A stretch of DNA of 31,828 nucleotides from Bacillota bacterium (GCA_012797095.1 JAAZPS010000057.1:1-31828); one strand, 5' to 3'; positions 1-8,248 are shown, numbered from the stretch's first letter. Numbers and translations: made by a program. Notes: generated by a model from the sequence alone, not told the origin.

Positions 1-145
1 GTTCTCTTTCTAGGGTAAGATCGACGCCACTCTTCTGTGGTCCACTGGCCAGCATGTCCTCTAACTGTTTGTGAATGGCCAGAGGGTTTGAGTTACGATA
101 TTGCTCCATTGCAGCTTGCTTTGCAGAATTATTCAGCAAGCGCAT
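1..145 (-). CDS. partial hypothetical protein, runs off the left edge
   Basis: Reading the minus strand from the ATG at 145-143 gives 48 codons without a stop up to the window edge, so only the N-terminus is present. The peptide begins MRLLNNSAKQAAMEQYR and is hydrophilic, with no signal peptide or membrane segment. A purine-rich stretch (GAGGGAG) lies very close upstream of the ATG, a rather tight spacing. Base composition is visibly more AT-rich than the Moco genes to the right, and the repeat block at 177-669 separates it from them. I do not recognise the family. Whether it is a gene at all depends on sequence outside the window. Confidence 0.4.
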   Translation of the reverse strand, partial: MRLLNNSAKQAAMEQYRNSNPLAIHKQLEDMLASGPQKSGVDLTLERE

Positions 146-176
146 ATTCTCCCTCTATCCCCATTAGCTCACTCGG

Positions 177-669
177 GATTGTCTCCGGGTTTGGCCCTAC
201 CGGTCCGCTTCAGCGGGGCTCCGGGAAGAGATCCTTCGGGCTAAAGCCCTCAGGATGACAGGGTGGGGGTCATCCCCCGCTACCTTTACGGTCATCCTGA
301 GCGCTACCCTCTTATCCTCCTGAGCAGCCACCCCCATGTCATCCTGAGCGTAGCGAAGGATCTCCGAACTGGCACAGTGTTTCCTGTACTGCACCAGATC
401 TGCTCCCCGTTGTTCTGATTGTCTCCGGGCTCGGCCTTGCCGGCCTGCTTCAGCGGGGCTCCGGGAAGAGATCCTTCGGGCTAAAGCCCTCAGGATGACA
501 GGGTGGGGGTCATCCCCCGCTACCTTTACGGTCATCCTGAGCGCTACCCTCTAGTCCTTCTGAGCGCCCCCTCTTGTCATCTGATTGTCTCCGGGTTTGG
601 CCCTACCGGTCCGCTTCAGCGGGGCTTTGGGAAGAGATCCTTCGGGCTAAAGCCCTCAGGATGACAGGG
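177..669. repeat. degenerate ~240-bp intergenic repeat, two full copies and one shortened copy
   Basis: Near-identical blocks occur at 177-313 and 417-553 (period 240 bp), and a third block at 583-669 matches the first ~88 bp. Each contains a CCGC-TTCA-GCGG hairpin and a second imperfect hairpin in which ATCCT pairs with AGGAT around a GGGC-TAAA-GCCC core (231-256 in copy 1). A related CATCCTGAGCG element sits between copies at about 338-364. This resembles the non-coding CATCCTGAGCG/GGATCTTC repeats seen between genes in many bacterial genomes. Short ORFs across it carry the same repeat peptide in several frames and are not genes. It lies downstream of the Moco operon. Confidence 0.85.
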
Positions 670-707
670 CGAGGGTTGGTTGGTGTGGTTGGTATCCGGT
701 GGTTGGG

Positions 708-1631
708 TTACTGTTCGGAGCCACAATCGCCGCTACGACCGGTGAGCGTTTCCAGGGCGTGGGCGAGCACCGGCTCGAGCACGGCGAAGCATTCCCGCAC
801 CGCTTTGGGGCTGCCGGGAAGGTTGATGATCAGCGTCCGCCCGCTGATTCCGGCAGCGGCGCGCGACAGCATCGCCCGGGGGGTGGCGGAATAGGTTTCC
901 CGGCGGATCGCTTCGGCGATCCCCGGCACGAGCCTTTCGACCACCTCCAGGGTGGCCTCGGGGGTGATATCGCGTGGGGAGAGCCCGGTCCCCCCGGAGG
1001 TGAAGACGGCATCAAATCCTGCTGCGACCATGCGCCGCAACTCCGCGGTCAGCGCGCTGCACTCGTCGGGGACGATGGTGCTACCGGCGATCTCACCCCA
1101 GGGCCGCAGCAGCTCGCCGAGCAGGGGCCCGCTTCGATCCTCACGCTTTCCGGCGGCGCCCTTGTCGCTCACGGTGATGGTGCCGAAGCGGTAGTGCGGC
1201 AGCACGGCCAGGCTGTCGCCGGAGCGGATCCGGCCCCCTTTGAGCACTTCGGCGAAGATCCCTTCCCGCGGCATGACGCAGTCGCCGGCCTGCTCGAAGA
1301 TGGCGCAGCGGTCGTGGCATTCCTTGCCGATTCCGGTTACTCTCAAGATCGCCTCCGGCCCGGCTTGCAGGCGCGTGCCGCTGGGCAGGCCGGGTAGATC
1401 GATCCCGCGGATGGTCAGGTTCTCGGCAAAGTCACCCGGCCCGACAGCCAGACCTTTGCGGCGCATCCGTTCAATACTTTCCTCCGCCAGCAGGCTTACC
1501 TGGCGGGCCGATCCGGCGTGTCCGTCGCCTTCCAGCCCCTGCCCTTCGATCAGGAGCCCCGTGCCGGCATTCTGTTTACGCTCGCCCTTGTTCGCGCCGA
1601 TACAGACAGCGGTGATCTCACCCATCTTCAT
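708..1631 (-). CDS. MOSC domain - MogA/MoaB fusion protein
   Basis: Residues 1-145 form a MOSC domain (the sulfur-carrier fold related to the Moco sulfurase C-terminus), with a conserved cysteine stretch GKECHDRC at 102-109. Residues 148-300 form a MogA/MoaB domain, the enzyme that adenylylates molybdopterin before metal insertion. The MPT-binding motifs TSGGTG (211-216) and LPGSPKA (271-277) and Asp221 are present. This fusion is known in Clostridia and other anaerobes. The gene is last in the Moco operon and overlaps the 3' end of mobB-moaC by 14 bp, so translation is probably coupled. Two in-frame ATGs (1631 and 1625) are both possible starts; the first is given. The MOSC part may handle a sulfur or metal transfer step, which is inference. 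Confidence 0.9.
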   Translation of the reverse strand: MKMGEITAVCIGANKGERKQNAGTGLLIEGQGLEGDGHAGSARQVSLLAEESIERMRRKGLAVGPGDFAENLTIRGIDLPGLPSGTRLQAGPEAILRVTGIGKECHDRCAIFEQAGDCVMPREGIFAEVLKGGRIRSGDSLAVLPHYRFGTITVSDKGAAGKREDRSGPLLGELLRPWGEIAGSTIVPDECSALTAELRRMVAAGFDAVFTSGGTGLSPRDITPEATLEVVERLVPGIAEAIRRETYSATPRAMLSRAAAGISGRTLIINLPGSPKAVRECFAVLEPVLAHALETLTGRSGDCGSEQ

Positions 1632-2616
1632 TTTCCCGGCGGTAACTGCCGGAACGCCCTCCCCTCTTCTCGAGCAGTCTGATATTCCCGATGAGCATAT
1701 TCTTGTCGATGGCCTTGCACATGTCGTAGATCGTCAAGGCGGCGGCGCTGACCCCGGTGAGCGCCTCCATCTCCACCCCGGTCTGGCCGGTCAGCTTGAC
1801 CCGCACCCCGATCTCGATCTTGCTCTCCTCTTCGTTCAGTTTGAAGTCGACGTCAACTCCGGATATATTCAGCGGGTGGGCCATGGGGATGAGTCGGCCT
1901 GTATCCTTGACCGCCATGATTGCGGCCACCTGGGCCACGGCGAGGAGATCGCCCTTCTTCATGGTCCCTTCCCTGATCCGGGCCAGGGTTTGCGGGGCGA
2001 CAGTGATCTCACCGGCGGCGTAAGCTTCACGGTGGGTGCTCTTTTTGCCGGAAACATCGACCATTCGCGGCCGTCCGGCTTTGTCCAGGTGGGTCAGCTC
2101 CGGTTCCGCTGCTTTCCCGGATCGGAAAAAGCGCTCATCGATGAAGCGGGCCAGGCCGGCGGGATCATCGAGCCGGAACAGCGGCAGCGGCCGGGGCAGC
2201 GGCAGCTCTTCCAGGTCGGTGACGATGGCGATGACCCCTTCGGGAAGAAGCGGCTGCCGGTTGACGGCGCTGCGGAGAATCTCGATCTTGGGAAAGGGGC
2301 TCTTCCTCTTCCCTTCGATGATCACCAGGTCCATGTCCGGCAGCCTGGCGGAAGCGGTTGCATTGATCCCTTCAGCCGGGGCGCTGCCGATGAAGATATA
2401 CTTATCCGGAGTGATCATTCCGGTCACCGCGGCACCGGCTTCGGCAAAGCGCCAGGTATCCTTCCCCGGGACGTCGAGATCGTAGCGCCGCACTTCTCCT
2501 TTAAGCGCGGCTACCTTCAGCCCCCGGGCGGTCAGCTCGGGCAGCAGCTTCTCCAGGACGGTAGTCTTGCCGGTCCCGGATTGAGCGGCGATCAGATCGA
2601 TAATCACAGGTTTCAA
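1618..2616 (-). CDS. MobB - MoaC fusion (guanine dinucleotide adapter / cyclic pyranopterin monophosphate synthase)
   Basis: Residues 1-165 are MobB-like: P-loop AQSGTGKTT (11-19), a PGKDTWRFAEAGA segment near 50-62, and VIIEGKRKSPFPKIEILR near 98-115. Residues 172-330 are MoaC, which with MoaA makes cyclic pyranopterin monophosphate from GTP; MVDVSGKKSTHREA, GVEMEAL and the active-site segment with Asp298 and Lys301 are clear. The MoaC motif usually written IPMCHPL reads IPMAHPL (243-249), so the cysteine is replaced while the histidine is kept. The start codon is TTG at 2616, supported by an AGGAAGGTGG ribosome binding site; no ATG fits. The gene follows moaA after 25 bp and overlaps the next gene. 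Fusing an early pathway enzyme with a late adapter is unusual in arrangement. Confidence 0.92.
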   Translation of the reverse strand: MKPVIIDLIAAQSGTGKTTVLEKLLPELTARGLKVAALKGEVRRYDLDVPGKDTWRFAEAGAAVTGMITPDKYIFIGSAPAEGINATASARLPDMDLVIIEGKRKSPFPKIEILRSAVNRQPLLPEGVIAIVTDLEELPLPRPLPLFRLDDPAGLARFIDERFFRSGKAAEPELTHLDKAGRPRMVDVSGKKSTHREAYAAGEITVAPQTLARIREGTMKKGDLLAVAQVAAIMAVKDTGRLIPMAHPLNISGVDVDFKLNEEESKIEIGVRVKLTGQTGVEMEALTGVSAAALTIYDMCKAIDKNMLIGNIRLLEKRGGRSGSYRRENEDG

Positions 2617-2641
2617 GGCGCCACCTTCCTCTTCGGTTCAG

Positions 2642-3637
2642 TTAACCGCCGGTTCTGGACATGCCTCGCATCGCTCGCGGGTTGACCGCCCCGGCGTCCT
2701 CCACGGTGCTCATCAGGTGCTTTTCCGGTTTGAGCCGGACCACCTTTCGCAGCAGCTCCTGCAGCGCCGCTGCATCGCCCAGGGCGGGGCGGACTGAATA
2801 TTCCTGCTGCCAGTAAAGGCAGCATTTCAGAAAACCTTCGGCAGTGAGCCGCAGCCGGTTGCAGGTGCCGCAAAAATGGCGGCTGATCGGGTGAATCAGC
2901 CCGATGGTGCCCTTGCCTCCGGGGAGGTTGAAACTCTCGGCCGGTCCCGCACCGGCGGGAGATTCAGCCGGCGTGAGCGGCAGCCCCATCCGGGCGGCAG
3001 TTTCCTGGACATAGCTCAGCGGCAGGTAATATTCTTGAAGCTTGCTGCCCTGTGCACCGATGGGCATGTACTCGATGAAACGCAGATGAAGCTCTTTTTC
3101 CAGGGCCAGCGCCAGAAAATCGGGCACCTCCAGATGATTGATCCCCTTCATCAGCACAATGTTTACCTTGACCGGTTTAAGGTCAGCCTCGAGGGCGGCC
3201 CCGATCCCGGCCAAAACAAGGTTCAGGTCGCCGCCCCGGGTGATCTTTCTGTAAAGATCCGGCTTCAACGAATCCAGGCTGATATTGACCCGCTGCAGGC
3301 CCGCTTTCTTCAGCGGGCCGGCAAATTTCGGCAACAAGATCCCGTTTGTGCTCATCGTCAGTTCGGCGATCCCGGGAATCCGGGAGCTCTTCTCCACCAG
3401 GTGGAGCAGCTCCTGGCGTACCAGCGGCTCGCCCCCGGTGAAGCGAACCCTGGTGACCCCCAGTGCCGCGGCGGCGGTGATCACCTCGAGGATCTCCTCG
3501 TAGGTCAAGATCTGGTCATGGGGGATCTGCTTGACCCCGTCCGGACCCATGCAGTAGATGCAGCGCAGGTTGCAGCGATCGGTTACCGAGACCCTTAGAT
3601 AATCGTGTTTTCGTCCGTAGCGATCGATCAGTGCCAT
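2642..3637 (-). CDS. moaA: GTP 3',8-cyclase MoaA
   Basis: Radical SAM enzyme for the first step of molybdenum cofactor synthesis, converting GTP to 3',8-cyclo-GTP, the substrate of MoaC. The N-terminal cluster motif is CX3CX2C (Cys22, Cys26, Cys29) within SVTDRCNLRCIYCM. The C-terminal substrate-binding cluster cysteines are Cys256, Cys259 and Cys272 or 273. The protein ends in Gly-Gly (330-331), the tail required for activity in the family. Length, 331 residues, is normal. ATG at 3637 is preceded by a GGGAG-type site. Its partner MoaC is encoded immediately downstream as part of the MobB-MoaC fusion. Confidence 0.97.
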   Translation of the reverse strand: MALIDRYGRKHDYLRVSVTDRCNLRCIYCMGPDGVKQIPHDQILTYEEILEVITAAAALGVTRVRFTGGEPLVRQELLHLVEKSSRIPGIAELTMSTNGILLPKFAGPLKKAGLQRVNISLDSLKPDLYRKITRGGDLNLVLAGIGAALEADLKPVKVNIVLMKGINHLEVPDFLALALEKELHLRFIEYMPIGAQGSKLQEYYLPLSYVQETAARMGLPLTPAESPAGAGPAESFNLPGGKGTIGLIHPISRHFCGTCNRLRLTAEGFLKCCLYWQQEYSVRPALGDAAALQELLRKVVRLKPEKHLMSTVEDAGAVNPRAMRGMSRTGG

Positions 3638-3701
3638 CTTTTTCTCTTCTCCCTACCGGATCTAGTTATAAGTCACAGGTGCCGCTATATCCGTGCAGCG
3701 G

Positions 3702-5600
3702 TCAATTGATCAACTTGCCGGCGTCGCGCATGCTGTATCCGCCCATCGCTTCGACCCGTTTCTGAAAAACGGGATCGCGGATCAGCTTCAGCACAGCCTC
3801 TCCGGCCCCGGAGCGGTAAAAATGATCGTTCATCAGCAGATCGTAACGCTCCTCGCAAAGGGGGATAAACTCCAGACCGAAAGCGCGGGCGGCCGGAAGG
3901 ATGCCCAGGCCGATCCGGGCCGTTCCCGCGGATACGGCTGCAGCCACACCCAGATGGGTATGTTCCTCCCGCTCGTAGCCGGGGATCTCGTCCGGCGTCA
4001 GCCCGGCCTTTTCGAGCAGGTGATCGAACAGGATCCGGGTGCCCGCTCCTTTCTGCCGGTTGACAAAACTGATTCCTTTTGATGCGATATCGTCAATCCG
4101 TTCCACCCCGTCGGGGTTTTCCGGAGGGACGATCCAGCCCTGCACCCGGTAAGCCAGATTGATCAGATGCACCTTTTTCCCGGGCAGCAGCCGTTCGATG
4201 TAGGGGGTATTGTACTCACCGCTCGCCGGGTCAAAAAGGTGCACTCCGGCCAGGTGGGCCTGCCCGCTGCCGATAGCGCCGATACCGCCCATGCTGCCCA
4301 GATGCGCCGAGGAGAGGGTCAGGCCGGTGCCCTCCTCCTTCAGGGCGGTGGCCAGAAGATCGACGATCAGATCGTGGCTGCCGGCGGCAAGAAGGTTGTT
4401 GCGCAGCTCCCCGGAGGAACGGAAGAGCTCCAGCTCGACGGTTTCACCCTGCTCGAAGCCAACCGATTCCGCCGGTACGATCAGCAGCCCGTCGGCCCGG
4501 ACCAGCGACATGGTGATCCCGGCGCCCCGCTCCAGCGGATTGGCCACAAAACGGTCGTCAACGCAGCCAACGGCCATCCGGACGTGCTCCTCCACGCCGA
4601 TCTCGGAAACGATCCGCCGCCCCAGGCTTGCTCTCAGCCTTTCCCGGGCAGGCTCGGGCTGTCCCAGGCCCCGGTAGATCAGCGGCCGGACAAACCACTC
4701 CAGGCTGAGATAGGCCGAGACCGGATAACCCGGTATCCCCAGGGCCGGTTTACCGGAGATCTGCCCGAGAATAACCGGTTTGCCCGGACGCGTGCTCACA
4801 CCGTGGACGAAAACTTCTCCAAGGGCCTCGATCACGTGAACCGTGTAATCGCTCCGCCCGGCGGAAGAGCCGGCGATGATGATGATAAGATCACCCTCCG
4901 CGGCCGCCTGGGAGGCGGCCTCCTTGAGCAGGGCCTGATCGTCGGGGACGATGGGCTGGATCACTGTTTCGGCGCCCCACTGCTGCAGATAGGCGGCGAT
5001 GACGGTGCTGTTGAAATCGGGGACATCGCCCCGGTGGCGTTTTTCCTCCGGCGGGATCAGCTCCGTCCCTGTAGGGATGATCACCGCCTTCGGTTTGGCC
5101 AGCACCGCCGCCGTGGTAATCCCGCCCGCCAGGAGCACGCCCAGATCATGCGGCCGCAGCCGGTGGAGGGCCGGCAGGAGCAGCTCTCCGGCGACCAGAT
5201 CTTCGCCGACAGAGCGGAGATGCTGCCACGGGGTCGCCGGGGCCAGGATCTCGATGCCGCCGTCGGGCAGCATCAGAATATCCTCCACCTTGATCACCGC
5301 ATCAAAACCGGGCGGCAAAGGTTCACCGGTATCCACCGGGAGACACTCCTCTCCCGGGAGCAGCTGCAGCGGGTTGCGGTCGTTGGCAGTGAAGGTGCGC
5401 TCGGCCCGGACGGCAAAACCGTCCATGGCCGCGGCGTGATCGCTGGGCATGGAGAGGCGGGCAAAAAGAGGTTCTGCAGTTACCCGGCCGAGGGCTCCGG
5501 CGGTCTTCACCTTCTCGATGCGGCGGGGAAGCCGGACCGCGGATAGGAATCTCTGCAGCGCCTGGCGCCGGGGAATATTGTAAAGATAGATTTTCCGCAT
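3702..5600 (-). CDS. MoeA fused to a C-terminal PBP-like (LysR substrate-binding-like) domain
   Basis: Residues 1-400 are MoeA (molybdenum insertase), with SAGRSDYT, HGVSTRPGKPVILG and GIPGYPVSAY. Residues ~402-632 are the PBP-like domain often found on clostridial MoeA: SHDLIVDLL, a HLFDPASGEYN segment, FVNRQKGAGTRILFDHLL, and an ERYDLLM near the end. That domain resembles molybdate or small-ligand binding folds, so it may bind the metal oxyanion or sense a ligand; this is inference. The frame stays open to a TTG at 5648, but the ATG at 5600 has an ideal GGGAGGAAACG ribosome binding site and begins the usual MRKIYLYNIPR sequence, so 632 residues is the likely product. It lies 48 bp after moeA and shares its transcript. 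Confidence 0.93.
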   Translation of the reverse strand: MRKIYLYNIPRRQALQRFLSAVRLPRRIEKVKTAGALGRVTAEPLFARLSMPSDHAAAMDGFAVRAERTFTANDRNPLQLLPGEECLPVDTGEPLPPGFDAVIKVEDILMLPDGGIEILAPATPWQHLRSVGEDLVAGELLLPALHRLRPHDLGVLLAGGITTAAVLAKPKAVIIPTGTELIPPEEKRHRGDVPDFNSTVIAAYLQQWGAETVIQPIVPDDQALLKEAASQAAAEGDLIIIIAGSSAGRSDYTVHVIEALGEVFVHGVSTRPGKPVILGQISGKPALGIPGYPVSAYLSLEWFVRPLIYRGLGQPEPARERLRASLGRRIVSEIGVEEHVRMAVGCVDDRFVANPLERGAGITMSLVRADGLLIVPAESVGFEQGETVELELFRSSGELRNNLLAAGSHDLIVDLLATALKEEGTGLTLSSAHLGSMGGIGAIGSGQAHLAGVHLFDPASGEYNTPYIERLLPGKKVHLINLAYRVQGWIVPPENPDGVERIDDIASKGISFVNRQKGAGTRILFDHLLEKAGLTPDEIPGYEREEHTHLGVAAAVSAGTARIGLGILPAARAFGLEFIPLCEERYDLLMNDHFYRSGAGEAVLKLIRDPVFQKRVEAMGGYSMRDAGKLIN

Positions 5601-5648
5601 CGTTTCCTCCCTATCGACGAGATGGAAAGTGGACCGGGCCTTCTTCAA

Positions 5649-6875
5649 CTATTCCCAGAGAAATACTGCCGCGGTCTCGCCCTCGCTCAGCCCTTCTTTT
5701 CCTGCAGGGATGATCAGAAAACCGTCCGTTGCAGTCAGCGTGCTCAGGATACCGGAACGTCCAAATACCGGGGTAGCGATCAGTTTATCTTCAGTTTGCT
5801 CCAGCTTTACCCGGATATATTCAGTTTGCCCTCCCTGCGAGGGCAGGTTGCGGGAGAGCACTGCTTCCACCGAGGGACGGTAAAGCCCGGCCTGCCTGCC
5901 GGAGAGCCGTCTTATGATCGCCGCTCCGAAAAGGGAGAAGATGAGCAGGGCCGAGATGGGGTGACCGGGCAGTCCCAGAATCGGTTTGCCCCCGCTGCTC
6001 GCCAGCAGCGTCGGCTTGCCGGGCTTGATCGAGACCCCCTCCACGAGCAGACCCGGCGGACCCAGCTCCTGCATGGTCCGGGTGGTAAAATCGCGGGAAC
6101 CTACCGAGCTGCCCCCGGAAAGGACCAGGAAGTCGCACCTTTTCAGCAGCTCCCGGCTTTTCTCCAGGAAAAGCGGAAAGGAATCGGCGAGGATATCGCC
6201 TGACAGCACCGCGGCGCCGTATTTTTGCCCCAGAAAAGTCAGGGAAAGGGTGTTGCTGTCGCGAATCTTGCCGGGCGGCAGCGCGGTTGTCAAGTGGGGC
6301 ACCAGTTCATCTCCCGAGGAGAGCAGTCCCATCAGCGGACGGCGGGTGACTCTGAGATCGGCGGTCCCCAGGGAGGCCAGCAGCCCCAGCTCCTGTGCCT
6401 GCAGCAATTTTCCAGCCGGCAGCGCCTCCTCGCCCCGGCGCAGGTCTTCACCCCGATGGATAACATTCTCTCCGGGAGCGACGGGCCGGTAGAGCTGCAC
6501 CTGTTTTCCCAGCAGCGCCGTATATTCGAGCATGGCCACCGCATCGGCACCGGAAGGGAGCATCCCCCCGGTGTGGATCAGATAGCACTGTCCCCTGCTC
6601 AGTTCCGGGGCCGGGCGGCCCATGGGGATCTCGCCGCCATATTCAAAAATGGCCGGGAGCCCCTCCTGTGCCCCGAAACTTTCCCGGGCCGAAAGGGCAT
6701 AGCCGTCAACGGTGGAGCGCTCAAAAGCGGGGATATCGGCACCGGCAGAAATCGGTTCGGCGAGAACGCGTCCTCCGGCCCTCTCCAGGGGAATCGTCTC
6801 GGCATCGAGGGGTTGAAAATATTTTTCAATCAGTTCCAGAACGTTCTCTGGAGTAGTCACTCGCATCAGTTTCAT
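5649..6875 (-). CDS. moeA: molybdopterin molybdenumtransferase MoeA
   Basis: MoeA inserts molybdate (or tungstate) into adenylylated molybdopterin, releasing AMP. Characteristic segments are AFERSTVDGYAL near residue 50, SGGSSVGSRDFT, EGVSIKPGKPTLL and LGLPGHPISALL. Length, 408 residues, is normal for a single-domain MoeA. It is the first gene of the Moco operon and the second MoeA homologue in it, beside the PBP-fused form. Paired MoeA proteins in anaerobes have been proposed to separate molybdenum from tungsten insertion; nothing in the sequence decides which does what. The ribosome binding site GGAAAGG (6884-6890) is inside a small hairpin of the leader. Confidence 0.96.
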   Translation of the reverse strand: MKLMRVTTPENVLELIEKYFQPLDAETIPLERAGGRVLAEPISAGADIPAFERSTVDGYALSARESFGAQEGLPAIFEYGGEIPMGRPAPELSRGQCYLIHTGGMLPSGADAVAMLEYTALLGKQVQLYRPVAPGENVIHRGEDLRRGEEALPAGKLLQAQELGLLASLGTADLRVTRRPLMGLLSSGDELVPHLTTALPPGKIRDSNTLSLTFLGQKYGAAVLSGDILADSFPLFLEKSRELLKRCDFLVLSGGSSVGSRDFTTRTMQELGPPGLLVEGVSIKPGKPTLLASSGGKPILGLPGHPISALLIFSLFGAAIIRRLSGRQAGLYRPSVEAVLSRNLPSQGGQTEYIRVKLEQTEDKLIATPVFGRSGILSTLTATDGFLIIPAGKEGLSEGETAAVFLWE

Positions 6876-6883
6876 CGGATCTA

Positions 6884-7036
6884 CCTTTCCGGATAGAAAG
6901 GCCGTGCCCCCTTCCCGGTGGAACCGCGGCCGTACTGGTGGTCCGATCTACTTCCCGGCACTGGAGGCGGGGGATGACGGCCCCGGCAACCAGCGAGCCG
7001 TTACCCGGTTCTTTCCGCAGCCTTCGACCGGTTTCT
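6884..7036 (-). ncRNA. structured 5' leader of the Moco operon, candidate Moco-family riboswitch
   Basis: The ~155-nt leader between the predicted start of transcription (about 7030) and the moeA ATG folds by eye into a compact element. An outer stem pairs 7006-7011 with 6921-6926 (GAACCG/CGGTTC). A second stem pairs 7000-7005 with 6985-6990 (GGTAAC/GTTGCC). A G4/C4 hairpin pairs 6981-6984 with 6969-6972. Unpaired CTCGC and GCCTCC stretches resemble, from memory, conserved parts of the Moco RNA motif. A final hairpin (6896-6901 with 6884-6889, CCTTTC/GAAAGG) encloses the moeA ribosome binding site, which would suit translational control. Identification as a Moco riboswitch is inference from position and rough pattern; no covariance search was possible. 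Confidence 0.5.
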
Positions 7037-7045
7037 ATTATATCA
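7037..7045 (-). promoter_or_regulatory. extended -10 promoter for the Moco operon
   Basis: The minus strand reads TGATATAAT, a perfect TATAAT with the TGn extension. No strong -35 hexamer lies 16-18 nt upstream, which an extended -10 can tolerate. It places the transcript start near 7030, leaving a leader of about 155 nt before moeA. Confidence 0.65.
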
Positions 7046-7143
7046 TTATTTCTCCTGGAAAAAGGAGATTCTTTTCCCTGCGGCCAGGCTCCCGGTGCCG
7101 AAATTACCGGTCAAAGTCGCCCTTTCCCGGCTCTTGGGACAGT

Positions 7144-7674
7144 TCAGTAAGGGTACAGGATCAATCCCAGCAGGGCGCTGGCGGCGATGAGGTAGAGGGG
7201 GTTCAGACGGCGGAAAATCACGGAGGCCGCAAAAACCGCCGCGGCAATGAGGGCGGTGATCGGGTCGATCAGCGCCGCCCGGCCCAGGGTGATCACTGCC
7301 AGCGAGATCAGGGCGATCAGGGCCGGGCGCAGCCCTTTCAGGAAGCGCTCCGCCCGGGGATCCAGGATCGCCCGGGCGAGAAAACGTCCGCAAAGGAGCA
7401 GGATCGCCAGGGAGGGGCTGACCACCCCGAAGGTGGCCAGAAGCGCACCTCCCAGGCCGGCCAGACGAAAGCCGATAAAGGTGGCCGCATTGATCGCCAG
7501 CGGCCCTGGGGTGACCTCGGCCACAGCGATGATATCGAGGAATTCTGCTGCCGTAAGCCAGCCGTGGCCGGAGATGATCTCTCTTTCCATCAGCGGGATC
7601 ATCGCATAACCGCCGCCGATGGTGAAAAGACCGATCTTGAGAAAGACCCCGTAGAGTGAGAGCAACTGGAACAA
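7144..7674 (-). CDS. chrA: CHR-domain transporter, chromate transporter family (second of a pair)
   Basis: Single CHR domain of 176 residues. The N-terminal signature FLKIGLFTIGGGYAMIPLMEREI and the VTPGPLAINAATFIG segment are typical of the family, followed by several hydrophobic segments. Short CHR proteins occur as gene pairs whose products have opposite membrane topology and act together; characterised members export chromate, but the physiological substrate of clostridial pairs is usually unknown. The start is taken as TTG at 7674, one base after the stop of the upstream gene, with an AGGGGG ribosome binding site; the longer ATG at 7719 would overlap the neighbour by 44 bp and add an unrelated N-terminus. 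Confidence 0.88.
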   Translation of the reverse strand: MFQLLSLYGVFLKIGLFTIGGGYAMIPLMEREIISGHGWLTAAEFLDIIAVAEVTPGPLAINAATFIGFRLAGLGGALLATFGVVSPSLAILLLCGRFLARAILDPRAERFLKGLRPALIALISLAVITLGRAALIDPITALIAAAVFAASVIFRRLNPLYLIAASALLGLILYPY

Positions 7675-7675
7675 T

Positions 7676-8248
7676 TTATTCCCCCTTTTCTTTGAATAGG
7701 AGCAGGCCGGCCGCTCCACCGGCCAGCAGGATGATGATGGGGTGAATTTTGAAAAGCAGTGCCGCGGCCAGCAATGCTGCTGCCAGGGCGAGCTCCTTCC
7801 AGTGGCTGAAGATATCGCGTCCCAGGCCGACCACCGCTGCGGCGATCAGGGCGACCACTGCCGGACGGAGACCGTAGAAGAGCCCCTGAAGATAGATATT
7901 ATCCTGAAAAACGGGTAGGAAAAAAGCGGCCAGGGCCAGAATTACGGTAACGGAGGGGACAATTATCCCCAGGGCCGCCAGCAGGGCGCCGGGGATCCCG
8001 CGCAGGCGCATCCCGATCTGGATGGCACTGTTCAAAGCGATGGCCCCGGGGAGGCTCTGGGCAAGAACGATTATATCGACAAAGAGAGCTCGATCAACCC
8101 AGCTGCGGCGGGTGACCACCTCGCGCTGGATGATCGGTAGCATGGCGTAGCCGCCCCCAAAGGTGAAGGCGCCTACCTTCAAAAAAACCAAAAATATGGT
8201 GCTCAGGGAAACCGGTTCTTGCAGTGCTGCCTGCTGCTGCACGCTCAA
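7676..8248 (-). CDS. chrA: CHR-domain transporter, chromate transporter family (first of a pair)
   Basis: Single CHR domain of about 190 residues with the signature FLKVGAFTFGGGYAMLPIIQREVV, then LAQSLPGAIALNSAIQIG and hydrophobic segments ending in a KEKGE tail. It is the partner of the gene directly downstream (1-bp gap). The open frame extends back to 8464, but the extra residues translate the REP-like and repeat DNA and include the promoter, so they are not coding. TTG at 8248 is the best start downstream of the promoter at 8301-8329; GTG at 8242 is an alternative, and the ribosome binding site is weak for both. The pair is separated by about 270 bp from moeA and has its own promoter. Confidence 0.88.
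   Translation of the reverse strand: MSVQQQAALQEPVSLSTIFLVFLKVGAFTFGGGYAMLPIIQREVVTRRSWVDRALFVDIIVLAQSLPGAIALNSAIQIGMRLRGIPGALLAALGIIVPSVTVILALAAFFLPVFQDNIYLQGLFYGLRPAVVALIAAAVVGLGRDIFSHWKELALAAALLAAALLFKIHPIIILLAGGAAGLLLFKEKGE

Noticed and set aside
197..535. 112-residue minus-strand ORF over the 240-bp repeats
   Set aside because: It contains the same repeat-encoded peptide twice and is not conserved as a protein.
5601..5648. Longer TTG start for moeA-PBP
   Set aside because: The ATG at 5600 has a much better ribosome binding site and begins the conserved N-terminus.
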